A DNA stretch of 41,587 bases from Bathymodiolus heckerae thiotrophic gill symbiont (GCF_900180345.1 NZ_FXLV01000004.1:1-41587); one strand, 5' to 3'; counted from the stretch's first letter, positions 19,607 to 29,442 are shown. The notes: generated from the sequence alone by a model not told the origin. Translations and numbers: made by a program.

Positions 19607-19713
19607 TAAAGTTTATTTATACCTAAGTGAGCTTACTAAGAGATTTAGAATATGGTTACTAACAACAAAAACAATAATGGTGAAAGCACTTTAATGGTTG
19701 AGCTTACTATTTT

Positions 19714-20025
19714 TTAATCAATCTTTAATCTATTAACTGGCTTACCTGCTATTAAATGCTTATTGATGATTTCATCAATATCCTCTTCGTCAATATATTG
19801 ATACCAAATATTATCAGGGTATACCACAGCCACTGGACCGAACTCGCATCTGCCTAGGCAACGAGACTCACTTATACCAATTTTCCCTTTGCCAAGTTTA
19901 CCTTGGTCTCGGCATTTATCTTTGGCATAACGATACAGTTGTTGTGCACCAAACTGTGAACAGCACGCCTTGCCATTTTTACGAATGTTATTACAAAAGA
20001 AAATATGCCGTGTGTAGTAACTCAT
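19714..20025 (-). CDS. (2Fe-2S) ferredoxin domain protein, thioredoxin-like fold
   Basis: A 103-residue protein with cysteines at 11, 21, 22, 38, 56 and 60; the SRCLGRC block and the early Cys resemble the thioredoxin-like 2Fe-2S ferredoxin family. These small proteins carry electrons in the cytoplasm, with partners mostly unknown. The ATG overlaps the rsmI stop by 4 nt, so the two are co-translated. An upstream in-frame alternative start was not seen. Confidence 0.85.
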   Translation of the reverse strand: MSYYTRHIFFCNNIRKNGKACCSQFGAQQLYRYAKDKCRDQGKLGKGKIGISESRCLGRCEFGPVAVVYPDNIWYQYIDEEDIDEIINKHLIAGKPVNRLKID

Positions 20026-20846
20026 AATTCAATAGCTCGTTGATAACAATATTTTTTATCAATACCTGTTATTTTTGCCGCCAGTTTTGCGGCTTTTGAG
20101 GTGCCCATTTCAACAAGTAAAATAGGCAGAATTTTATCCAATTGTGCCTCACCTGCAACTAAATTATGCTTATCAATGCTGGAGATGATAATAACAAACT
20201 CACCTTTTTGATGCACCTCATCTTCGATTAAATATTCAATTAACTCTGGCAAAGAGCTGGTTTTAATGGTTTCAAAAGATTTGGTAATTTCTTTAGCAAA
20301 ACAAACAATGCGTTCATTGCCTAGCACACTCAACAGGTCGTTTGCACAGGCTAAAATTCGTTTGGGCGACTCGTAAAAAATAACCGTTTCACTGCTGTGA
20401 GAAATTGCTTGAATGGCTTTGATACGAGCACTAGATTTAGCTGGTAGAAAGCCAAAAAAACTAAAACTATCACTGGCAATACCACAACTGCTTAAAGCAC
20501 TAATCAATGCCGAAGCACCCGGAATAGGGCAAACTATGACACCCATTTTTTTGGCCTCGCTAACCAGAACAAAACCCGGATCACTAATCAATGGCGTGCC
20601 TGCATCACTAATAAGTGCGATATTTTTCCCTGTCAATAATTCTGTCACCACAGTAGCAGTTTTAACAGATTCATTGTGCTCGTGAAAAGCTTGAACGGGT
20701 GTGTTAATGTCATAATGGTTAAGCAATTTTTTACTGTGGCGGGTATCTTCTGCTAAAATTAAATCAACCGTTTTGAGTGTTTCTATCGCTCTAAACGATA
20801 TATCTTCTAGGTTTCCAATGGGGGTGGCTACTATATATAAAGGCAT
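20022..20846 (-). CDS. rsmI: 16S rRNA (cytidine1402-2'-O)-methyltransferase RsmI
   Basis: RsmI methylates the ribose of C1402 in the ribosomal decoding centre. The 274-residue protein opens with LYIVATPIGNLEDISFRA and shows ILAEDTRHSKKLL, LISDAGTPLISDPGF and IPGASALISALSSCG, the tetrapyrrole-methylase fold blocks. The start is fixed by the conserved N-terminus. It diverges from yraN with only 6 bp between the two start codons. Confidence 0.95.
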   Translation of the reverse strand: MPLYIVATPIGNLEDISFRAIETLKTVDLILAEDTRHSKKLLNHYDINTPVQAFHEHNESVKTATVVTELLTGKNIALISDAGTPLISDPGFVLVSEAKKMGVIVCPIPGASALISALSSCGIASDSFSFFGFLPAKSSARIKAIQAISHSSETVIFYESPKRILACANDLLSVLGNERIVCFAKEITKSFETIKTSSLPELIEYLIEDEVHQKGEFVIIISSIDKHNLVAGEAQLDKILPILLVEMGTSKAAKLAAKITGIDKKYCYQRAIEL

Positions 20847-20852
20847 AATAAA

Positions 20853-21227
20853 ATGTTTAGTTTAAAACGACAAGTGGGCAATAAGGCGGAAAAATTAGCA
20901 CTTCAATATTTAAAAAAAAATGGGCTAAAACTTGTTGAACAAAACTATTTAACTAAGTTTGGTGAAATAGACATCATTATGCTTGATAAATTAGAGCAAA
21001 CATTAGTTTTTGTTGAAGTTCGTTATCGTGAGAATATGCGCTTTGGCTCTGCAATTAGCACGATTAACAATGCTAAGCAAGAAAAAATCATTTATGCCGC
21101 CAACCATTTTTTACAAAAAACCTCACAATATGACGATTTTATTTGTCGATTTGATGTTGTTGGGCTAGAATCTAATTTAAAATGTCCTGAGATAAATTGG
21201 ATAAAAAATGCTTTCGAGGCGATATAA
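20853..21227 (+). CDS. yraN: YraN family (UPF0102) endonuclease-like protein
   Basis: A 124-residue protein of the YraN family, a restriction-endonuclease-like fold probably acting on DNA or RNA; its exact role is not settled. The core is GEIDIIM (37-43) then FVEVRYR (53-59), the D...E-x-V pattern of PD-(D/E)XK nucleases. The ending ICRFDVVGLE is also conserved. It is divergent from rsmI and 3 nt upstream of a dolP-like gene. In Escherichia coli lpoA lies between rsmI and yraN, and diaA between yraN and dolP; both are absent here. Confidence 0.9.
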   Translation: MFSLKRQVGNKAEKLALQYLKKNGLKLVEQNYLTKFGEIDIIMLDKLEQTLVFVEVRYRENMRFGSAISTINNAKQEKIIYAANHFLQKTSQYDDFICRFDVVGLESNLKCPEINWIKNAFEAI

Positions 21228-21230
21228 CTG

Positions 21231-21926
21231 ATGAAAAAAATTATTCTGTCCGCCATGCTAATGGCAAGCACGCTATTTTTAACTGGCTGTTTTTTAACCA
21301 CAGCAATCAGCACCACCATTTTGGTCTCTAACGACAGACGCACTAGCGGTGAAATTCTTGATGACAAAGGCACTCAATTGATGCTACTTATTTGGCAGAC
21401 AAATGAAAATGAAATGTTAGAAGACGCACATTTAAACTTTTTGGCTTTCACTGGAACAGTGTTAGTAACAGGCGAGGTGCCTACTGCTGCTGTGCGTGAT
21501 TACCTTACTACACAAATACCTTTAGAAGATTCTAAAATTAAAAAAGTTATTAATGAAGTGCGTATTGCAGAAAATAGTAGCCTATTTGATCGCATAAAAG
21601 ATTCATCCATTACTGGGCAAATTGAAGTATTATTTCTTAATCAAGAGGTGTTTAATCCTGTGCATGTAAAAGTTACTACGGAAAATCGCACTGTCTATCT
21701 CGTGGGCTCTGTTACTCAACGCGAAGCAAATCATGCCACAAAAATTGCCTCTATGGCAAAAGGCGTAAAACGCATTGTTAAATTATTCCATTATCTAAAA
21801 AACCGTCCTGCAGCTGAAATTGAACACGACAAACAAAAGAAAATTGAAGCAGAAAATGAAGCCAAAAAAGCAGAACTACAACGCCAAAATCAACTGTCAA
21901 CCCCTGCTTTTGACTGGGGAAAATGA
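21231..21926 (+). CDS. dolP: BON-domain outer-membrane lipoprotein (DolP/YraP-like)
   Basis: A 231-residue lipoprotein precursor with lipobox FLTGC (Cys20). [20 protein letters not shown] is typical of DolP. Two BON domains follow: one around 60-125 ([12 protein letters not shown]-like strand) and one around 130-200 ([12 protein letters not shown]). DolP helps keep the outer membrane intact in Escherichia coli. A charged tail of about 30 residues extends beyond the second domain. The last 30 bp overlap the end of rnhB on the other strand. Confidence 0.87.
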   Translation: MKKIILSAMLMASTLFLTGCFLTTAISTTILVSNDRRTSGEILDDKGTQLMLLIWQTNENEMLEDAHLNFLAFTGTVLVTGEVPTAAVRDYLTTQIPLEDSKIKKVINEVRIAENSSLFDRIKDSSITGQIEVLFLNQEVFNPVHVKVTTENRTVYLVGSVTQREANHATKIASMAKGVKRIVKLFHYLKNRPAAEIEHDKQKKIEAENEAKKAELQRQNQLSTPAFDWGK

Positions 21927-22451
21927 ATAACGGTGCTGACTTTTAATTGCACCAAATTTTCCCAATGCAATTAAATGTTGTTTTGTGCCATAACCCTTAT
22001 GCTGTGCAAAGCCGTATTCAGGGTGAAAAACATCTAATTCAATCATCTGCCTATCGCGGGTTACTTTGGCAATAATTGATGCAGCTGAAATAGCCGGCTC
22101 GGTTAAATCGCCTTTAATAATGGGCATGCAATTTTCCAGTTTAGGACAACGATTGCCATCTACCAAAACCCTATCATATTGAATATTCAAACTTTCTACT
22201 GCACGCTTCATTGCTAGCATCGTGGCTTGCAGAATATTAATATCATCAATTTCATTCGCACTTGATTCACCCACTGCCCACTGGCATTGGTCAGTAATTA
22301 GGGTGTATAAAACCTCACGCTTTTTCTCGCTGAGTTTTTTAGAATCGGTCAATTCAGGCAAATCAAAATCATCAGGCAAAATTACCGCACCTGCCACCAC
22401 ATTGCCTACCAAACAGCCTCTGCCCACCTCGTCAACGCCAATAATAATCAT
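21897..22451 (-). CDS. rnhB: Ribonuclease HII
   Basis: RNase HII removes ribonucleotides from DNA. It is 184 residues, at the short end of the family. The catalytic start IGVDEVGRG gives Asp7 and Glu8, and VLVDGNRCP and [13 protein letters not shown] carry further active-site and substrate contacts. The start overlaps the fic stop by 4 nt. Its 3' end overlaps dolP by 30 bp in the convergent direction. Confidence 0.95.
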   Translation of the reverse strand: MIIIGVDEVGRGCLVGNVVAGAVILPDDFDLPELTDSKKLSEKKREVLYTLITDQCQWAVGESSANEIDDINILQATMLAMKRAVESLNIQYDRVLVDGNRCPKLENCMPIIKGDLTEPAISAASIIAKVTRDRQMIELDVFHPEYGFAQHKGYGTKQHLIALGKFGAIKSQHRYSFSPVKSRG

Positions 22452-23758
22452 TTGTAAGCCTTGATGCGTTGCTCTAAGTCGTTTGGTGCAATAAAAACAA
22501 AGGCTCGTCCTTGTTTAGCGTGTTGTAATAAGTTAAGTTTTGACAAACCCACCAAGTCAGTTTTTGCAGTTTGATAACTAATAGATTGTGAAATTTTATG
22601 CCCTGCAATGGTATAAACCGAACCGGGATATTTTAGTGCATGTTGAATGACCATGGCTTGGCGTGAATTGACTTTGCCATTACTTAAATAATTACCTAAT
22701 AAATTAAGTGCTTGTTGCTGTTGCTGTTGCTTTTCATCAACATAATCAAACAATCCAGCAATAGACTGGGTAATAAATTTAAGCTGGCTGTTAATAAAAT
22801 AAGTCAAATCAAATTCATCACTTTCAACCATTAAAAATGACTCTCCATATTGAACTTGCGCTTTCTTAATATACCTTGACAAGGTAATATATTGAAACAA
22901 CCAATAATTATTTTTCAAAATCACCCAATAAAACAAAGCCCTTGTAGTGCGCCCATTACCATCAGCAAAAGGGTGGTCATATGCCAAAGCAAAGTGCACA
23001 ACAATCGCCCGAATAATGGGATGCACAAAATAATCAGGTGCACTGCCATTAGCAAAATCGCACAAGACTTTTAGCCTACTGGGCAGTTCTTGAAAATCAG
23101 GCGGATGATGCAAAATGGTCTGTGTGCTATTATCAATCACATTAACTTCATTGTCCCGCCTAAGTTTACCAACCTCTGAATTATCCATCGTTCCCTTGGT
23201 AACAATGGTATGTAGTTGCAAAATCAAACTTGGGGTTAACTCGTCTTGTTTATGCTCGTTAATAAATTTAATGGCATGATAATTATTGTAAATCATTTTC
23301 TGCGAATGGTCTTCAGGTGTTTTGTTGTGTTTCAACATCTCCCGTGCGACCTTTCTAGTGGTTGCTGCACCTTCCAATTGGGAGGAACTAATCGCCTCAT
23401 CTATTAATGAACGCACAATATACCTGTCTTTATTATTATCAATATTTTTGGCCTCAAGTGAGCCACGCATTTTTGAATCTATCTCATGGAGATTTTTCTG
23501 AATATCATCTGTCAAAACAAAAGAGAAATCCTCAGAAAAAGGCAACTTTTTTTGCTGTTGCAAGCGTGAAAATTTAATAAAATGCCAATATTGATCAATA
23601 TCATCAAACTTATCAGGTGTTTTTAGATGGCGTAATTTATCCCAATGCAAATAGCGTTTTTTTTCATCAACAACAGTAGGCACAATCCCTTGTTGTATTT
23701 TTTCAAATGATACAAGCGATGTTTTCAAAGAAGTTTTAGGTGGCAGAACAATTTTCAT
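22448..23758 (-). CDS. Fic family protein with C-terminal winged helix
   Basis: Fic proteins usually transfer AMP from ATP to hydroxyl side chains. Numbered from an upstream ATG at 23785, the motif [12 protein letters not shown] (271-282) holds the catalytic His and the full loop. SSQLEG at 134-139 fits the [S/T]xxxE[G/N] inhibitory helix, so this is a class II, self-inhibited type. The last 60 residues look like a winged helix ([16 protein letters not shown]). A run of six Gln precedes it. I chose the ATG at 23758 because a TATAAT overlaps the upstream ATG. It overlaps rnhB by 4 nt. The target is unknown. Confidence 0.88.
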   Translation of the reverse strand: MKIVLPPKTSLKTSLVSFEKIQQGIVPTVVDEKKRYLHWDKLRHLKTPDKFDDIDQYWHFIKFSRLQQQKKLPFSEDFSFVLTDDIQKNLHEIDSKMRGSLEAKNIDNNKDRYIVRSLIDEAISSSQLEGAATTRKVAREMLKHNKTPEDHSQKMIYNNYHAIKFINEHKQDELTPSLILQLHTIVTKGTMDNSEVGKLRRDNEVNVIDNSTQTILHHPPDFQELPSRLKVLCDFANGSAPDYFVHPIIRAIVVHFALAYDHPFADGNGRTTRALFYWVILKNNYWLFQYITLSRYIKKAQVQYGESFLMVESDEFDLTYFINSQLKFITQSIAGLFDYVDEKQQQQQQALNLLGNYLSNGKVNSRQAMVIQHALKYPGSVYTIAGHKISQSISYQTAKTDLVGLSKLNLLQHAKQGRAFVFIAPNDLEQRIKAYK

Positions 23759-23783
23759 AAAAAACGACAAGTAAAAAATTGCC

Positions 23784-23823
23784 ATTATATCACTAATTAC
23801 TAATTTTTATTAAATTAGTAATT
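23784..23823 (-). promoter_or_regulatory. Candidate fic promoter with a 29-bp inverted repeat
   Basis: AATTACTAATTT (23795-23806) and AAATTAGTAATT (23812-23823) are perfect 12-bp arms around 5 nt. On the minus strand TATAAT follows 5 bp later (23789-23784), so the palindrome covers the -35 to -10 spacer. A weak TAATAA lies in the -35 position. This is the geometry of a repressor site. The wider gap to purD (23786-23914) also has GGGTTAAT / ATTAACCC arms, with no T-run. Confidence 0.5.
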
Positions 23824-23914
23824 AAATAAAATTTTTGGCATATTCTTTGTGTTAACGGGGTTAATCTTATACTCAGACTTATGAATTAACCCTTAATACC
23901 CACCCATAATAACA

Positions 23915-25186
23915 CTAACTACTAATCGCTTTAAAGCCAATATCGGTACGATAATAAGCATTTTCCCAATCAATTTTTTGCAACAATGTATAAACGTTTA
24001 TCTGCGCATCTTTGGTGTTTATTCCGAGTGCGGTAGCGCACAACACACGCCCGCCATTGCTGACAACATTATTGCCATCTATTTTGGTGCCAGCATGAAA
24101 TACTTTTGCCGATACACTGTCCTCAGGCAACCCAATCACCTCGCCTGAAAGATAGGTATCTGGGTAGCCATTTGCCGCCAAAACCACGCCCATTGATGAG
24201 CGAGCGTCCCATTCAATTTCCGCTTGGTCTAATTTTTGTTGCGTTGCCAACAAGCATAAATCTGCTAAATTAGACTTTAGACGCATCATAATTGGCTGAG
24301 TTTCTGGGTCGCCAAAACGACAATTGTATTCCAAAACTTTAGAATGCCCTTGCTGATCAATCATCAGCCCTGCATACAAAAAACCCGTATAAGGACTACC
24401 CTCAGCCGCCATACCCTCAACTGTTGGGCGGATAACCGTGTCCATTACATCCTGAAAAATCTCATCGGTAACAATCGGCGCTGGCGAATACGCACCCATG
24501 CCACCAGTATTCGGGCCTTTATCGCCGTTGTCTCGTGCCTTATGGTCTTGCGAAGTCGCCATTGGCAAGATATTTTTGCCATCCACCATTACAATAAAAC
24601 TCGCCTCTTCCCCCCTTAAGAACTCCTCAACCACAACACGAGACCCTGCCTCACCAAAGCGATTGCCTTCTAGCATATCATTAATCGCATCGGCTGCTTC
24701 TTGTTGAGTGTTGGCAATAATCACACCTTTACCTGCTGCCAATCCATCTGCTTTAATCACAATCGGCACGCCTTTATCTTGCACATATTGCACTGCTGGT
24801 TCTACCTCGGTAAAAACATCATAAAAAGCGGTTGGAATGTTATTTCTATCTAAGAAATCTTTACAAAAAGCTTTTGAACCTTCCAGTTGTGAAGCCGCTT
24901 GAGTAGGCCCAAAAATCGCCAAATTCTGTGCTTGAAATGCATCTACTACACCCATCACCAACGGCGCTTCAGGGCCTACAATAGTAATATCAATCCTATT
25001 ATTTTTGGCAAAGTCAATCAAAGCATTGGTGTCCTCTACGCCAATATCAACATTCGTAAGCTTATTTTCTAGCTCTGTGCCTGCGTTGCCCGGTGCAACG
25101 AACACCTCCTCAACACTATCAAACTTAGCACACTGCCAAGAAATAGCGTGCTCACGACCACCGCCGCCAATTACCAATACTTTCAT
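23915..25186 (-). CDS. purD: Phosphoribosylamine-glycine ligase (GARS)
   Basis: PurD joins glycine to phosphoribosylamine in purine synthesis. The 423-residue ATP-grasp enzyme shows the N-terminal VIGGGGREHAI, IVGPEAPLVMG, KADGLAAGKGV, NTGGMGAYSPAP and EYNCRFGDPETQ blocks. It starts 8 nt after an unrecognised gene, and no purH accompanies it here. Length and motifs leave no doubt. Confidence 0.97.
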   Translation of the reverse strand: MKVLVIGGGGREHAISWQCAKFDSVEEVFVAPGNAGTELENKLTNVDIGVEDTNALIDFAKNNRIDITIVGPEAPLVMGVVDAFQAQNLAIFGPTQAASQLEGSKAFCKDFLDRNNIPTAFYDVFTEVEPAVQYVQDKGVPIVIKADGLAAGKGVIIANTQQEAADAINDMLEGNRFGEAGSRVVVEEFLRGEEASFIVMVDGKNILPMATSQDHKARDNGDKGPNTGGMGAYSPAPIVTDEIFQDVMDTVIRPTVEGMAAEGSPYTGFLYAGLMIDQQGHSKVLEYNCRFGDPETQPIMMRLKSNLADLCLLATQQKLDQAEIEWDARSSMGVVLAANGYPDTYLSGEVIGLPEDSVSAKVFHAGTKIDGNNVVSNGGRVLCATALGINTKDAQINVYTLLQKIDWENAYYRTDIGFKAISS

Positions 25187-25194
25187 GCTCTATC

Positions 25195-25821
25195 CTATAT
25201 ATATTGTTCTATAAATTCTCTAAATTTCTTATGTGACATAATCTGCGTGCCATCGCAATTAAACGACATTGATACGGTCGAATTAAACAAATTAACGGTA
25301 ATTGAGCGTAAATAATAACCCTCAAGATGCCGCAACTGTGCAAGATTTTCCATAATAAAACACAGATCATCAGCATCGGTCAGCTTTTGCATGCCTTGGT
25401 TACGCTGATGCAAAGATTGCTGCCATTTTTGGGAAAGCATGGCAAATACCTCGTCATTTTCAAGCATTTTATAAATGCGTTTAATTAATTGACTTTTTTC
25501 TTTTAAAGGGATTTTATTAAAGTGAAAATCTACATACTCAGGGTTTAACAAATCATCTGCCAGATGCACCTCAGTATTAAACGGGTCAAACACACTTGCC
25601 ACACGCACCTCGGCATTATTTAGCCCGATTCCCAAACGATAAGCCCCCGTCTCAAGTAACAAATATAGCCAAACTTGTGAGAGTTTTTCTAGGTTTTCAT
25701 CCACACTGTTAAACGCTCGCTCACGGTTATAAACACTCTCACGCAGGCTTTTATCGCCCTTGATAGAGTGCATTAAATTGTTGTTAAAATAATAACCAAC
25801 TAAGGCATCTTTTTTCTTCAT
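25195..25821 (-). CDS. Unrecognised 208-residue protein
   Basis: I do not recognise this family. The protein is soluble, with no signal or membrane segment. It is charged and mixed helix/strand in look, with a cluster RNQGMQKLTDADDLCFIMEN in the second half and a strand-rich end (SITVNLFNSTVSMSFNCDG). It overlaps truB by 4 nt and ends 8 nt before purD, so it is translated in series with housekeeping genes and codon use looks like theirs. In Escherichia coli rpsO would lie after truB. Confidence 0.75.
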   Translation of the reverse strand: MKKKDALVGYYFNNNLMHSIKGDKSLRESVYNRERAFNSVDENLEKLSQVWLYLLLETGAYRLGIGLNNAEVRVASVFDPFNTEVHLADDLLNPEYVDFHFNKIPLKEKSQLIKRIYKMLENDEVFAMLSQKWQQSLHQRNQGMQKLTDADDLCFIMENLAQLRHLEGYYLRSITVNLFNSTVSMSFNCDGTQIMSHKKFREFIEQYI

Positions 25822-26726
25822 ACAAATAATCGTTTGGGTTGTAAATAGCCATTTTCTATTTGTCCAATACCCAGAAAAACAGCGTTTTCGTCAAACATTT
25901 TAACCAAATTATCGGCTTGATTTTCAACTTTAATTTTTCTGCCGTAACGAATATCAATACCTTGTTGTTGATCAATGGCAACATTATGAACATTAGGTAA
26001 CAAATCCTCACTTTTAAAAATATTGGCATCTAGTCGTTCAAAATCATCGCCTGCTAATGCTTCTAAATCAGCAAACTTAATAGCCTGAGTGATATCAATA
26101 TGTGCAAACCCTGTGCGCCGAAGCTCAATGACATGTGCGCCACAGCCCAGTTTATCACCAATATCAGCAATCAATGAACGAATATAAGTACCTTTAGAAC
26201 ACGACACCTCTAAACTGATTACGCCGTTTTCATAGCCTAAAAAATCAAGTTTATGAAGGGTGACCGAACGCGCTTTGCGTTCAATTTCAATACCTTGTCT
26301 GGCAAGTTTGTATAGGGGTTGTCCATCCTTTTTGAGCGCTGAATACATCGGTGGTACTTGTTCAATATTGCCTTGAAAACTCAGTGCAGCCTCCATTACT
26401 TGCGTTTTGCTGAGTTGTTCAAAGTTTTTTGTGGCAGTAATTTCGCCTTCGCAATCTAGCGTATTTGTGGTTTGTCCCAACTGCCCACGCACAAAATAGC
26501 GTTTGTTGTCATTGAGCAGAAACCCTGCAACTTTCGTAGCTTGACCCAAGCAAATCGGCAATATACCACTTGCCAAAGGATCTAATGCGCCAGTATGTCC
26601 TGCTTTTTTAGCAAAAAATAAGCGTTTGACTTTTTGTAAGGCAGCGTTAGAACTTAGCCCTGTGTCTTTATCAAGCAAAACAATGCCATTAATACCCCTG
26701 CCTTTTGCATTGCGTCTTGACATCAA
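25818..26726 (-). CDS. truB: tRNA pseudouridine-55 synthase TruB
   Basis: TruB makes the universal pseudouridine 55 in the T-loop of tRNA. Of 302 residues, the catalytic block GHTGALDPLASGILPICLG holds Asp49. GINGIVLLDKDTGLSS opens the domain, QVPPMYSALKKDGQPLYKLA and SCSKGTYIRSLIADIG follow, and a small PUA-like end is present. It starts 6 nt after rbfA. Confidence 0.97.
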   Translation of the reverse strand: MMSRRNAKGRGINGIVLLDKDTGLSSNAALQKVKRLFFAKKAGHTGALDPLASGILPICLGQATKVAGFLLNDNKRYFVRGQLGQTTNTLDCEGEITATKNFEQLSKTQVMEAALSFQGNIEQVPPMYSALKKDGQPLYKLARQGIEIERKARSVTLHKLDFLGYENGVISLEVSCSKGTYIRSLIADIGDKLGCGAHVIELRRTGFAHIDITQAIKFADLEALAGDDFERLDANIFKSEDLLPNVHNVAIDQQQGIDIRYGRKIKVENQADNLVKMFDENAVFLGIGQIENGYLQPKRLFV

Positions 26727-26732
26727 TCAAAT

Positions 26733-27071
26733 TTAAAGTTTGGCTAATAAATCGTCAATTCTAGCGCCTGTGTTTGGGGCTGAATCGTAAATAAATTTAA
26801 GTTCTGGTGTGTGGCGTAAATCTAGCGTTTTTGACAAACGAGAACGGAAAAAACCACTGGCTTTTTTTAACAAAGGCACAACAGCTGTTTTTTGCTTTTC
26901 TGGTATGGTGTAAAAAATCCTAGCACTAGATAAATCACGACTGGCAAGGACATCGGTAACACTTACTGCTTGCAATCTTGGGTCTTTGGTTTCTTGCTTT
27001 AACAGCATCACCAATTCCCTGCGAATCAGCTCATTAATTCTCTCAACTCTATAAGAGGACTGCTCTGCCAT
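26733..27071 (-). CDS. rbfA: Ribosome-binding factor RbfA
   Basis: RbfA helps mature the 30S subunit during cold or rapid growth. I place the start at the ATG 27071-27069, giving 112 residues beginning MAEQSSYRVERINELIRREL, the family N-terminus. A longer frame that starts inside infB would add 30 residues with no family match. The KH-type core holds DPRLQAVSVTDV and FRSRLSKTLDLRHTPELKF. It starts 4 nt after the infB stop. Confidence 0.93.
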   Translation of the reverse strand: MAEQSSYRVERINELIRRELVMLLKQETKDPRLQAVSVTDVLASRDLSSARIFYTIPEKQKTAVVPLLKKASGFFRSRLSKTLDLRHTPELKFIYDSAPNTGARIDDLLAKL

Positions 27072-27075
27072 TGAT

Positions 27076-29397
27076 TTACAGTGTACGCGCTCGTTCAATG
27101 CGCTCAAAGACTTCAATTTGGTCACCTGCCTCAACATCGTAACCTGCAACGCCGATACCACATTCGGTACCTGATTTCACTTCTTTGACATCATCTTTAA
27201 AACGCCTAAGTGATTCTAATTCGCCTTCAAACACCACCACGCTATCACGCAGAACGCGAATTGGACTGTCTTTTCTAACCACGCCTTCTTCCACTATACA
27301 GCCTGCAATATCGCCTAATTTTTGAGATCTAAATACTTCTTTTACATTGGCAGTACCGATAATATTTTCACTCAACTCAGGGCTAAGCAATCCGCTCATA
27401 ATGGCTTTAACATCGTCAATTAAGTTATAGATAATCGAGTAATATTCAATACGCACGCCTTCGTTATCTGCGGTCTTGCGTGCAACGGCGTCAGCACGCA
27501 CATTAAAACCAAGCACTAATGCATCAGAAGTAGATGCTAGATTAATATCGGTGTTATTGATGCCACCCACGCCACTTGACACCACTTTTACTCTTACTTC
27601 GTCAGTAGATAATTCCTCTAAAGCTTCAACTAATGCTTGCGCAGAGCCTCGCACATCGGATTTTAACAACACATTCACAGTAGAAATATCGCCTTCTTCC
27701 ATTTTTTGCAAGAAGTTTTCCATTTTTGATGCTTGTTGTTTTTGCAAATCAGCCTCACGGTCACGAGCCTTTCTAAAATCGGCCACTTCACGGGCTTTGC
27801 GTTCAGACTCCACTACCAATACTTCGTCGCCTGAATCTGGCACACCTGACAAACCAAGCACTTCAACAGGGCTAGATGGGCCTGCTTCTTTCAAAATTTT
27901 TCCTTGATCATCGACAATTTGTTTAACCTTGCCGTATTCTAATCCGGCAATCATAATATCGCCTTTCTTTAAAGTGCCTGATTGCACTAGAATAGTGGTT
28001 ACTTTACCGCGGCCTTTTTCAAGTCGAGCTTCTAGCACTGTGCCGTGTGCTGGACCTTTAACAACAGCTGAAAATTCCGCAATTTCAGCCGTAAGTGTAA
28101 TGGCATCTAATAGTGCATCAATGCCTTCACCTGTGTGTGCTGATACGCCTATCATTATCACATCGCCGCCCCATTCTTCTGAGATAACATCATGCGAAGA
28201 AAGTTCTTGCTTAACCTTATCAAGATTGGTGCCTTCTTTATCAATTTTGTTAATGGCTACAATAATCGGCACTTCTGCGGTTTTTGCGTGTTTAATTGAC
28301 TCAATTGTTTGTGGCATTACACCGTCATCAGCAGCCACTACTAAAACAATAATATCGGTTGTGCTAGCACCTCTAGAGCGCATTTTTGAAAACGCCGCAT
28401 GTCCTGGTGTGTCAATAAAGGTAATGACACCGCTTTTGGCACTCACTTGGTAAGCGCCAATATGTTGCGTAATGCCACCTGCTTCACTATCGGCAACTTT
28501 GGCCTTACGAATACAATCCAATAACGATGTTTTGCCATGGTCAACATGACCCATAATCGTTACTACTGGCGACCTAGGGCTTTCATCGCCTGTTGCTTTT
28601 GATTTTTCGACCAGCTTGTCTTCAATGGTTTCTTCTTTGCTGGCAACCCCTGTATGTCCCATTTCTTCTACCACTAAAAGTGCAGTATCTTGATCAATAA
28701 CATCATTGAGTGTCGCCATAACACCCATACCCATCAACACTTTTAACACCTCACCAGCTTTGGTGGTCATTTTTTGTGCTAAGTCACTTACCTTAATATT
28801 TTCAGGCACAGCCACTTCGTGTACTACTTTCTCAACAGGCTTTTGGAAGCCGTGTTGCGCTTGTTCTGTTTGAATTTTTTGACTTAGACGAGTTCTGTCT
28901 TTTTTCTTTAACTTGCGTTTACTTTTATGTGCAACATGTAGCTGTTTGCGTTCTGTATTTGAACCTGCATTACGCAAGCGTTTTGGTTTTTTGGCTTCTT
29001 TCGATTTGTCATCTTTGCTTGCATCAACCGTTTTTTTAGCGTCTTCTGTCACTTGACTTGCTAATTTTTGTTGTTGTTTTAAGGCCTCCGCTTGTTCTTT
29101 TTGCAAGCGTGTCATTTCTTGACGCTTGGCATCCTGTGCCAGCAACTTCTCATCTGCTTTATACCCAGCCTCTAATGCTACTTTTGCCTGTACTGCTGCT
29201 TCTGTATCAGACTCACTAACAGCTGCTATAGGCGCTTTGGTAGAGCGCTTTTTACTGCCCATTAAAATTTTGAGTTCACTTGTTGAGACCTCGGAATCGA
29301 CCCTCTTGCCTTCAATACCAGCATCCGCTAAACTTACAACGATTTCGTCTGCCGACTTTTTCAGTAATTTAGAAAGTGATTGAACTGTATGTGCCAT
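27076..29397 (-). CDS. infB: Translation initiation factor IF-2
   Basis: IF-2 brings initiator tRNA to the ribosome with GTP. The 773-residue protein has the N-terminal IF2_N domain (residues 1-50), a Lys/Gln/Ala-rich linker, a second IF2_N-like helix set at about 200-250, and the G domain with GHVDHGKT at 283-290, [12 protein letters not shown] and a GVSA G5 box. The C-terminal C1 and C2 domains bind ribosome and fMet-tRNA. The linker is shorter than in Escherichia coli. It lies between nusA and rbfA, as in enteric bacteria. Confidence 0.97.
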   Translation of the reverse strand: MAHTVQSLSKLLKKSADEIVVSLADAGIEGKRVDSEVSTSELKILMGSKKRSTKAPIAAVSESDTEAAVQAKVALEAGYKADEKLLAQDAKRQEMTRLQKEQAEALKQQQKLASQVTEDAKKTVDASKDDKSKEAKKPKRLRNAGSNTERKQLHVAHKSKRKLKKKDRTRLSQKIQTEQAQHGFQKPVEKVVHEVAVPENIKVSDLAQKMTTKAGEVLKVLMGMGVMATLNDVIDQDTALLVVEEMGHTGVASKEETIEDKLVEKSKATGDESPRSPVVTIMGHVDHGKTSLLDCIRKAKVADSEAGGITQHIGAYQVSAKSGVITFIDTPGHAAFSKMRSRGASTTDIIVLVVAADDGVMPQTIESIKHAKTAEVPIIVAINKIDKEGTNLDKVKQELSSHDVISEEWGGDVIMIGVSAHTGEGIDALLDAITLTAEIAEFSAVVKGPAHGTVLEARLEKGRGKVTTILVQSGTLKKGDIMIAGLEYGKVKQIVDDQGKILKEAGPSSPVEVLGLSGVPDSGDEVLVVESERKAREVADFRKARDREADLQKQQASKMENFLQKMEEGDISTVNVLLKSDVRGSAQALVEALEELSTDEVRVKVVSSGVGGINNTDINLASTSDALVLGFNVRADAVARKTADNEGVRIEYYSIIYNLIDDVKAIMSGLLSPELSENIIGTANVKEVFRSQKLGDIAGCIVEEGVVRKDSPIRVLRDSVVVFEGELESLRRFKDDVKEVKSGTECGIGVAGYDVEAGDQIEVFERIERARTL

Positions 29398-29442
29398 AGC
29401 GTTTGCCTTTGTTAAATTTTATCAAGAATTAGCGTTTAAAAA

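Noticed and set aside
23858-23893. GGGTTAAT/ATTAACCC hairpin as a purD terminator
   Set aside because: The loop is about 20 nt and there is no T-run, so termination is not well supported.
27929-28453. 174-residue plus-strand ORF opposite infB
   Set aside because: Shadow of the IF-2 G domain; Ser/Pro/Thr-rich composition typical of antisense frames.
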